Below, piece after piece: positions 1 to 4,921 of a stretch of DNA of 6,622 nucleotides; the stretch's first letter is position 1, and every line of letters begins with the position of its first letter. The position numbers and the translations under genes were made by a program. The notes beneath the pieces were generated by a model, which saw nothing but the letters and a program-made list of their open reading frames with translations, did not search any database and was not told the DNA's origin. The stretch covers positions 1 to 6,622 of the forward strand of contig JALUZI010000175.1 of assembly GCA_027012045.1 (NCBI GenBank). The letters are read 5' to 3'. This DNA is from Desulfurococcales archaeon (GTDB taxonomy: Archaea; Thermoproteota; Thermoprotei_A; Sulfolobales; Acidilobaceae).

Positions 1-378
1 TAACGCGTTTACTACTACTCCTATCATGAGCGTGTTGGACATTATGTCATACAGGTTCGTCGGCAATGGTATTGGAACTACAGTATACCCTTTTTCTCTG
101 AGCTCGTTTATCCTTCCCCTCTGCGCCCCAGTGGTTACTAGGACTAGGTCCGGCTGGAGCTGTTCTAGTAGCTTGTAGTTAACCTTATAGTATGTTCCTA
201 CCTTGGGCTTATTCCTCGCTTCAAGCGGCTTATCGCAGAAAACGCTTACTCCGACAAGTCTGTCCGAGGCTCCCAGAGCATATATAGTGTCCGTTATTGC
301 GGGTGCTAGGCTTACTATTCTCTCCGGGTTGTCGGGTACCTCGATTTGCTCTCCTAGTATTTCGGAGTAGATCTTCAA
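1..378 (-). CDS. BtuF-like cobalamin/Fe-siderophore substrate-binding protein, N-terminal part (3' end beyond window)
   Basis: The 126 visible residues match the first lobe of the BtuF/FhuD substrate-binding fold. Residues 18-34 (NPERIVSLAPAITDTIY) are the family's entry motif, followed by ALGASDRLVGVSVFCDKP (34-51), and then by LLEQLQPDLVLVTTG (70-84), the segment ending the second strand-helix unit. Proteins of this family bind cobalamin or ferric chelates and pass them to an ABC importer. The TTG start at 378 is chosen because GGTGA lies 8 bases upstream (391-387). GTG at 390 and GTG at 456 are in-frame alternatives, and the frame closes at a stop at 475-477. Even the longest version lacks a hydrophobic signal peptide or lipobox, so this is either a cytosolic B12-binding protein or an unusually exported one. 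It is divergent from a B12-dependent mutase operon, which favours cobalamin as ligand (inference). The second lobe and any C-terminal anchor lie outside the window. Confidence 0.83.
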   Translation of the reverse strand, partial: MKIYSEILGEQIEVPDNPERIVSLAPAITDTIYALGASDRLVGVSVFCDKPLEARNKPKVGTYYKVNYKLLEQLQPDLVLVTTGAQRGRINELREKGYTVVPIPLPTNLYDIMSNTLMIGVVVNAL

Positions 379-386
379 ACCAGTGT

Positions 387-391
387 TCACC
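387..391 (-). promoter_or_regulatory. Shine-Dalgarno site of the BtuF-like gene
   Basis: On the minus strand GGTGA precedes the TTG at 378 by 8 bases. It matches the archaeal 16S 3' end and decides in favour of TTG 378 over GTG 390, whose own codon lies inside this site. Confidence 0.5.
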
Positions 392-400
392 GGTTTACTC

Positions 401-424
401 TTTAATGGTTCCCGGTTATTTAGG
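401..424 (-). promoter_or_regulatory. Candidate promoter region of the BtuF-like gene
   Basis: Two A/T-rich hexamer-like elements lie upstream of the minus-strand start: TAAATAA (422-416), which would start transcription near 393-395 just before the GGTGA, and ATTAAAG (408-402), which is about 26 bases from TTG 378 and would give a leaderless message. The sequence does not decide between them. Both are weak compared with the plus-strand TATA box. Confidence 0.3.
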
Positions 425-427
425 TTG

Positions 428-444
428 TTGGATAACTTATCCAA
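428..444. promoter_or_regulatory. Perfect 17-base palindrome, candidate operator between divergent genes
   Basis: TTGGATAACTTATCCAA has two exact 8-base arms around a single central C. It sits in the 164-base divergent intergenic region (379-542), next to the proposed minus-strand promoter and about 20 bases upstream of the BRE of the mutase operon. Its length and position fit the binding site of a dimeric helix-turn-helix repressor (TetR-, MarR- or Lrp-like) controlling both B12-related transcripts. Function is inferred from symmetry and position only; the regulator is not in the window. Apart from this element, promoters and ribosome sites, I see nothing else in the 379-542 gap. Confidence 0.5.
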
Positions 445-462
445 AACAGTTTCCACACAGTC

Positions 463-479
463 GAAAAACTCTCTTTAAA
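463..479 (+). promoter_or_regulatory. BRE/TATA promoter of the mutase operon
   Basis: GAAAAAC (463-469) resembles an archaeal BRE and is followed by TTTAAA (474-479), a good crenarchaeal TATA box. Transcription would be expected to start about 25 bases downstream, near 501-505, giving a leader of roughly 40 bases before the TTG at 543. A second A/T-rich stretch, TTATATTTA (492-500), is an alternative TATA box but has a pyrimidine-rich upstream flank. Confidence 0.5.
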
Positions 480-530
480 CTTTATTTCCCCTTATATTTA
501 ACAAACCATTTAGAGAAAGTCCTGTCAATA

Positions 531-536
531 GGTGGT
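531..536 (+). promoter_or_regulatory. Shine-Dalgarno site of the mutase large subunit
   Basis: GGTGGT at 531-536 contains GGTG ending 8 bases before TTG 543, the same spacing as for the divergent BtuF-like gene. It selects TTG 543 over TTG 537, which is too close to the site to be used efficiently. Confidence 0.5.
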
Positions 537-542
537 TTGACA

Positions 543-2243
543 TTGCCACGCTTATTCCGGGACGAGGAAATAGAGAAAATAGAGGAGAATCTTGAGAGAT
601 GGGAGAAGGAGACTCTCCCGAAGAGCTTGAAGAGATTCCCAGAGAGAATGGAGAAATTCACTACGCTCAGCGATATAGAGGTAGACAGGGTCTACACTCC
701 AGCTCACATTAAGGATTTCGATTACTGGGAGAAACTCGGCCTACCCGGCGAGTATCCCTATACAAGGGGTATCCACGCTTCCATGTACAGGGGAAGACTG
801 TGGACCATGAGGATGTTCTCGGGGTTCGGAGGGCCCGAGGAGACGAATAAGAGGCTTAAGTTCCTCATAAGCCATGGAGAGACAGGGCTCAGCCTTGCAT
901 TCGACTATCCGACCCTGGTAGGTATCGACTCTGACGACCCTATGGCTAGGGGTGAGGTGGGAATAGTAGGTGTGGCCGTGGACACTCTGCGTGACATGGA
1001 GATCATATTCGACGGTATCAACATGGGTGAAGTCACGACCAACATGACTATCAACCCTCCCGCCCCAGTTCTGCTCTCTATGTACGTCGCGGTGGCCGAG
1101 AAGCAGGGAGTCCCATACGAGAGGATAGGTGGGACGACGCAGAACGACCCGTTGAAGGAGTTTATAGCCCAGAAAAGCTATGTGTTCCCCCCGGAGCCAG
1201 CTGTCAAGATAGCTATGGACTTGATAGAGTGGAGTGTTAAGAACCTACCCAAGTGGAACCCTATAAGCATTAGCGGGTACCACATAAGGGAGGCCGGATC
1301 CGACGCTGTCCAAGAGCTAGCCTTCACAATAGCGGATGGAATAGAGTATGTGAGGCAACTTATATCTAGGGGGCTGGACGTTGACAGCTTCGCCCATAGG
1401 CTGAGCTTCTTCTGGGACGCCCACATCAACTTCTTCGAGGAGATAGCGAAGTTCAGGGCTGCCAGGAGGATGTGGGCTAAGATAATGAAGGAATGGTTCA
1501 ACGCTAAGAAAGAGAGGAGCCTGTGGATGAGGTTCCACACTCAAACAGCCGGGGTCAGCCTTACAGCCCAGCAGCCCTGGAACAACATAGTGAGAACAGC
1601 AATTGAGGCTTTAGCAGCTGTTCTAGGGGGGACACAGAGCCTCCATACTAACAGTTTCGACGAGCCTTTCAGAGTGCCAAGCGAGTTCGCCGCCAAAATA
1701 GCTCTTAGGACGCAGCAAATAATAGCTTATGAGACCGGCGTAGCCGATACGGTCGACCCGTTGGCGGGTAGCTATTACGTTGAATGGCTTACCGACGAGA
1801 TAGAGGAAAGGGCTTGGAAGTATATCGATAGAATAGAGCGTTTAGGGGGGATGCTTGAGGCTGTCAAGAAAGGGTTCCCTCAGAGGGAGCTCACTGAGAC
1901 TTCATACAAGTTCCAGAGAGACGTTGACGAGGGTAGGAAGTTCATTGTTGGTGTAAACATTTTCGTAGATGAAGACGTTGACGAGATTAGGAATGTACCT
2001 CTCCTGGACTTCAACCAGGAAGAGATTGAGAAACGGCAGATTGAGAGGTTGAAGATGATTAAGTCGATACGGAACAAGGAGAAAGTAGAGTCCGCTCTGG
2101 CTGAACTAGAGCGGGCTGCTAGTAGGGGTGAAAACATTATGCCTTACGTGCTGAGTGCTGTGAAGGCGTATGCTACTCTCGGGGAGATTATGGGCAGTTT
2201 GAAACGCGTGTACGGAGTATACGTCGAGCCTCCCATATACTAG
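543..2243 (+). CDS. B12-dependent acyl-CoA mutase, catalytic (large) subunit; isobutyryl-CoA mutase-like active site
   Basis: This is a 566-residue catalytic chain of the methylmalonyl-CoA mutase family, the usual length when the B12 domain is a separate protein. It forms the TIM barrel holding the acyl-CoA in a heterodimer with the next gene's product. Family landmarks are YTRGIHASMYRGRLWTMR (73-90), GYHIREAG (245-252) and TQSLHTN (364-370). Gapless alignment to Propionibacterium mutase (offset +3) conserves R82 (R85), T85 (T88), R87 (R90), Q197 (Q200) and H244 (H247), but replaces Y89 by F92 and R207 by Q210. These two residues bind the methylmalonyl carboxylate. I recall Phe/Gln as the isobutyryl-CoA mutase pair. 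A119 (not Asp) argues against 2-hydroxyisobutyryl-CoA mutase. Thus the likely reaction is carbon-skeleton rearrangement of a monocarboxylic acyl-CoA such as isobutyryl/n-butyryl-CoA (inference). The start is TTG 543 behind GGTG; the frame is open upstream to 297, but that part is antisense to the BtuF-like gene. Family membership is certain; substrate is not. Confidence 0.93.
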   Translation: MPRLFRDEEIEKIEENLERWEKETLPKSLKRFPERMEKFTTLSDIEVDRVYTPAHIKDFDYWEKLGLPGEYPYTRGIHASMYRGRLWTMRMFSGFGGPEETNKRLKFLISHGETGLSLAFDYPTLVGIDSDDPMARGEVGIVGVAVDTLRDMEIIFDGINMGEVTTNMTINPPAPVLLSMYVAVAEKQGVPYERIGGTTQNDPLKEFIAQKSYVFPPEPAVKIAMDLIEWSVKNLPKWNPISISGYHIREAGSDAVQELAFTIADGIEYVRQLISRGLDVDSFAHRLSFFWDAHINFFEEIAKFRAARRMWAKIMKEWFNAKKERSLWMRFHTQTAGVSLTAQQPWNNIVRTAIEALAAVLGGTQSLHTNSFDEPFRVPSEFAAKIALRTQQIIAYETGVADTVDPLAGSYYVEWLTDEIEERAWKYIDRIERLGGMLEAVKKGFPQRELTETSYKFQRDVDEGRKFIVGVNIFVDEDVDEIRNVPLLDFNQEEIEKRQIERLKMIKSIRNKEKVESALAELERAASRGENIMPYVLSAVKAYATLGEIMGSLKRVYGVYVEPPIY

Positions 2244-2261
2244 AATCAATCGTTTTGGTAG

Positions 2262-2268
2262 AGAGGTG
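2262..2268 (+). promoter_or_regulatory. Probable Shine-Dalgarno site of the B12-binding subunit
   Basis: AGAGGTG lies in the 36-base gap after the large-subunit stop and ends 11 bases before TTG 2280. Its last G is also the first base of an alternative GTG start at 2268, which would have only the weak GGT at 2257-2259 upstream. Confidence 0.4.
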
Positions 2269-2279
2269 TGTGGTCCGGG

Positions 2280-2702
2280 TTGATCGAGAAGCCGGTAAAG
2301 GTTCTTGTGGCTAAGATAGGTTTAGACGGGCATGACCGTGGTGCTAAGGTTATAGCTAGGGCTTTGAAGGATGCCGGTATGGAAGTAGTGTATACCGGGA
2401 TCAGGCAAACTCCCGAGCAGGTTGTTTTATCAGCTATTGAGGAGGACGTTGACGTTATTGGAGTTAGCATTCTAAGCGGAGCCCATGTGCATCACATTAA
2501 GAGGCTGATGGAGCTATTGGAGAAGGAGGGTGCCAACGATATTCCCGTCGTTGTGGGAGGCACTATCCCAATACCTGATGTTGACAAGTTAAAGGAGATG
2601 GGTGTGAAGGAGGTTTTTCTACCGGGAACCTCTCTTAAATACATTGTTGACGTGGTTAGGAGGCTCGCTAAGGAGAGGAGTAGTGTTGGAGGACATAATT
2701 GA
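2280..2702 (+). CDS. B12-binding (small) subunit of acyl-CoA mutase
   Basis: This 140-residue protein is a stand-alone cobalamin-binding Rossmann domain. It carries the signature DGHDRG (16-21), in which His18 should replace the dimethylbenzimidazole as lower cobalt ligand (base-off/His-on binding). The second motif VSILSG (62-67) and the glycine pair VVGGTIP (91-97) line the nucleotide-tail pocket, and FLPGTS near the C-terminus is also typical. It pairs with the large subunit to form the active mutase, as in archaeal methylmalonyl-CoA and actinobacterial isobutyryl-CoA mutases, where the domain is a separate chain. The start is probably TTG 2280 (M-I-E-K-P-V-K-V-L-V) behind AGAGGTG; GTG 2268 would add four residues (M-W-S-G). 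Its end overlaps meaB by 20 bases, implying coupled translation. The domain does not itself reveal the acyl substrate. Confidence 0.94.
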   Translation: MIEKPVKVLVAKIGLDGHDRGAKVIARALKDAGMEVVYTGIRQTPEQVVLSAIEEDVDVIGVSILSGAHVHHIKRLMELLEKEGANDIPVVVGGTIPIPDVDKLKEMGVKEVFLPGTSLKYIVDVVRRLAKERSSVGGHN

Positions 2703-3669
2703 GCTTTTCGAGGAAGCTAGAAAGGGGAAGCTCAGGGCCATCGGGAGATTGCTTACCGTCGTGGAGAACTCGAGTATAGAGGTTCTGAAGTTACTAGAGC
2801 ATGTGTCATCTGATAGTGGTAGAGCTCAAGTAATAGGAGTCACAGGTATCCCTGGGGCCGGTAAGTCCACTCTGATCTCACGGCTTATAGGAGAATACAG
2901 GAGCAGGGGGTACAAGGTAGCTGTTGTGGCTATTGACCCTTCAAGCCCTATTAGCCAGGGATCCCTTATGGGTGACAGGCTTAGGATGCAGCAATTCGCC
3001 ACTGATAGAGGCGTTTTCATAAGGAGTATTTCCACTAGAGGCCTTAAGGGAGGGCTGAGCATTGCGAGTCTATCCATAATAGAAGTGTTTGACGCTTTGG
3101 GTTACGATAAAATAATCGTTGAAACAGTTGGTGTGGGCCAATCTGATGTTGACATTATGAATGCTGCCCATACAATAGTTGTGGTGACAATGCCTGGTGC
3201 TGGGGACGATATTCAAGCCTTGAAGGCCGGTGTGATGGAAATAGGTAATGTATACGTTATAAACAAGAGTGATAAGCCAGAAGCGTCTAAGACCTTCGAA
3301 TATCTCAAGTTCTCCCTTGACAAGGGGGACATCGGGTTCTTCGAGCCCGACTGGGTTCCAAGAATAGTGAAGACATCGGCGATCATGGGCCAGGGGATTA
3401 GGGAGCTTGCTGATGTGCTAGAGGAGCACTGGGATCATATTAGAAGCAAGGGTTTACTTAGGGAGAAGCTGGCTTCTAGGAGAATGCTATTATCCAGGCT
3501 TTTATTAGAAAGGGTCTTCTCGGATAGTTTGCAGGAGTCTTTAAGGGACATCGATGGAGCCATAAAAGAGATGATTCTCGACGGCAGGAAGTATAGAGTT
3601 GTTACTAGCATGGTTGCAAGGAGAGCTATTGAAAAGATGTTAGTTAAGGTTTCCAACTTAGAGAACTAA
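2683..3669 (+). CDS. meaB: MeaB/ArgK-family GTPase, chaperone of the B12-dependent mutase
   Basis: The 328-residue product belongs to the MeaB/MMAA G3E GTPases, which gate loading of adenosylcobalamin into the mutase and protect or repair it during turnover. Visible motifs are Walker A GIPGAGKST (55-63), DPSSP (85-89), GDRLRM (97-102), the switch segment ETVGVGQSD (147-155), the guanine-specificity motif NKSD (194-197) and TSA (231-233). A short N-terminal helical segment precedes the G domain and a C-terminal helical dimerisation arm follows, as in the family; length is normal. The start is GTG 2683 (M-L-E-D-I-I, like typical family N-termini); TTG 2686, one codon later, is an alternative. 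The purine-rich AGGAGAGGAG (2671-2680) provides the ribosome site. The gene overlaps the B12 subunit by 20 bases, so both are made from one message. Older annotations name this family ArgK, an arginine/ornithine transport kinase, which is not supported here. Confidence 0.94.
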   Translation: MLEDIIELFEEARKGKLRAIGRLLTVVENSSIEVLKLLEHVSSDSGRAQVIGVTGIPGAGKSTLISRLIGEYRSRGYKVAVVAIDPSSPISQGSLMGDRLRMQQFATDRGVFIRSISTRGLKGGLSIASLSIIEVFDALGYDKIIVETVGVGQSDVDIMNAAHTIVVVTMPGAGDDIQALKAGVMEIGNVYVINKSDKPEASKTFEYLKFSLDKGDIGFFEPDWVPRIVKTSAIMGQGIRELADVLEEHWDHIRSKGLLREKLASRRMLLSRLLLERVFSDSLQESLRDIDGAIKEMILDGRKYRVVTSMVARRAIEKMLVKVSNLEN

Positions 3670-4881
3670 GTCGTGGGGTTTTACTTCTTTTTTAGCTGAC
3701 TCGGACAGCTTTCCGAGCCTGGCTCTCCACGCTTCTTTGATGTTTGATGCTCCGGCGTATCCTAGGCTTGCCTGCAGGGTTCCGATGGTTTTCTCGATTA
3801 GCTCGACAATACTTCCAGTATACTCGACTAACCCCTCGACACCTTCTGAAATTCTTTTAGCTGGTTTGCCATAGCGGTCAGCAGCGTATCTTTTCTGTAT
3901 AGCCGATAGGCTACCCATCCCCCTGTATGTTTTGTATGGCTTGCCTCCAATTATTACTAGCTGGGAAGCGGCCTCTTTGGATCCGGCGAGGTATCTGCCT
4001 AGCATTACGGCTGATGCTCCTGCTATTATTGCCTTTGCCATGTCTGAGGGGGATCTTATGCCTCCGTCAGCTATTATTGGCAGTTTCCCAAAGAGCCCTA
4101 GTTCTTCGAGTGCCTGCCTGGCTTGCATGACCGCCCATAATGTGGGTGCAGCTGCTCCCGTCACTTCTCCTGTTATGCATATACTCCCGCTTGACACTCC
4201 TATTCTTAGTGCCTTTACATTCTCGATCCTGGACAACATGTCTAGGACGCCTTGTTTGGTTCCAAGGTTTCCGACAACCAGATCGGATCTGAGTTTTTTT
4301 GACAGACTGGCTAGTGAGGAGATCACATTACGGTTATGGGCGTGGGCTACGTCGACAACCAATAAATCAGCTATCTTATCTAGCTTCTCTATTCTCTCGT
4401 AGTCGAATGGTGATACTGCTGCTCCCACCGCGAGTCTGCCATCTTGGCCTGTTGATGGTTTCAAGGTGTATGCTGAGACTGTTCTGAGATAGGATGAAAT
4501 TTCCTGTATATCGTCAATATGAACTGACTCAGGCTCATCTATCACTATACGGGATGATCCATTGGTTCTTTCCAGTCTTACTGTTCTATTTGGATCCATA
4601 TAGTCGTTGGCCAAAGGCTCTGGAGGAGTTTTCTTTACCTTTTCAACTTGAAGCAACTGTTCTTCGATACTCATGTTTCTATGTATAACCCCTATACCTC
4701 CTAGCCTAGCCAGCTTTGCGGCAAGACCGTATTCAGTAACTGTATCCATAGGGCTGGAGACCACGGGTATTGACAACCGGATTGTTGTTGTAATATTAGT
4801 TGATAGGTCTACTTTACTAGGCTCAACGGGCGAGAAACCTGGAATAATTACGACGTCGTCGAAGACTATTATTTCTTCCAT
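3658..4881 (-). CDS. guaB: IMP dehydrogenase homologue lacking CBS domains
   Basis: This 407-residue TIM-barrel protein resembles IMP dehydrogenase, which makes XMP from IMP and NAD+ in guanine nucleotide synthesis. It has FDDVVIIPGFS (7-17), PVVSSPMDTVTE (39-50), GGIGVIHRNMSIEEQ (61-75), the nucleophile Cys235 in GSICIT (232-237), phosphate-binding IIADGGIR (269-276), YRGMGS (319-324) and flap dyad Arg336-Tyr337, which favours a dehydrogenase over GMP reductase. The C-terminus KPHDLVL resembles the family's usual ending. Two oddities stand out. The regulatory CBS pair normally inserted after about residue 95 is missing, leaving a stub of about 50 residues, so the protein is about 80 residues short. 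The catalytic loop is also divergent: canonical GIGPGSICTTR...GVGVPQ reads GVSSGSICITG...GAAAPT, losing the Arg after the Cys-x-Thr. A paralogue with altered activity is possible. The ATG start fits the family N-terminus and the promoter upstream. Confidence 0.85.
   Translation of the reverse strand: MEEIIVFDDVVIIPGFSPVEPSKVDLSTNITTTIRLSIPVVSSPMDTVTEYGLAAKLARLGGIGVIHRNMSIEEQLLQVEKVKKTPPEPLANDYMDPNRTVRLERTNGSSRIVIDEPESVHIDDIQEISSYLRTVSAYTLKPSTGQDGRLAVGAAVSPFDYERIEKLDKIADLLVVDVAHAHNRNVISSLASLSKKLRSDLVVGNLGTKQGVLDMLSRIENVKALRIGVSSGSICITGEVTGAAAPTLWAVMQARQALEELGLFGKLPIIADGGIRSPSDMAKAIIAGASAVMLGRYLAGSKEAASQLVIIGGKPYKTYRGMGSLSAIQKRYAADRYGKPAKRISEGVEGLVEYTGSIVELIEKTIGTLQASLGYAGASNIKEAWRARLGKLSESAKKEVKPHDLVL
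3679..3693 (+). terminator. Candidate T-rich terminator of the mutase operon
   Basis: Ten bases after the meaB stop the plus strand reads TTTTACTTCTTTTTT, ending in six T residues, without an evident hairpin. Archaeal RNA polymerase often terminates at such oligo-T tracts. It lies inside the 3' end of the convergent IMP dehydrogenase gene (its Lys-Lys-Glu-Val-Lys codons), so the T content could also be coding coincidence. Confidence 0.4.
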
Positions 4882-4901
4882 AAACCAACAACCCTCTATC
4901 C

Positions 4902-4917
4902 TATAAACGGTTGTTTC
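4902..4917 (-). promoter_or_regulatory. BRE/TATA promoter of the IMP dehydrogenase homologue, probably leaderless
   Basis: On the minus strand GAAACAACCG (4917-4908) is followed directly by TTTATA (4907-4902). The box centre is about 23-24 bases from the A of the ATG at 4881, so transcription should begin at or within a few bases of the start codon. A GAGGG stretch about 10 bases upstream of the ATG would then not be transcribed. The promoter occupies the 40-base gap between this gene and the upstream ATPase gene. Confidence 0.6.
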
Positions 4918-4921
4918 TATG

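Noticed and set aside
297..542. In-frame upstream extension of the mutase large subunit by 82 residues
   Set aside because: It is antisense to the BtuF-like coding region, contains the promoter and palindrome, has no family similarity, and would exceed the normal length; TTG 543 has a proper ribosome site.
379..542. Cobalamin riboswitch upstream of the B12-related genes
   Set aside because: No B12-box-like or multi-stem structure is visible, the predicted leader is only about 40 bases, and these riboswitches are essentially bacterial; the palindrome is better read as a protein site.
543..2243. 2-hydroxyisobutyryl-CoA mutase identity for the large subunit
   Set aside because: Gln210 would fit, but the position that I recall as the diagnostic Asp (Ala116 in Propionibacterium mutase) is Ala119 here, and the Ile-type residue at position 89 is Phe92.
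2683..3669. ArgK arginine/ornithine transport kinase
   Set aside because: This is an old name for MeaB-like GTPases; the GTPase motifs and the mutase operon context fit the B12 chaperone role.
3932..4402. Plus-strand open frames within the IMP dehydrogenase gene
   Set aside because: They are antisense to a conserved coding region, with low-complexity translations and no recognisable domain.
3658..4881. GMP reductase instead of IMP dehydrogenase homologue
   Set aside because: The Arg-Tyr flap dyad (336-337) and the PHDLVL-type C-terminus point to the dehydrogenase branch, although the divergent Cys loop keeps some doubt.
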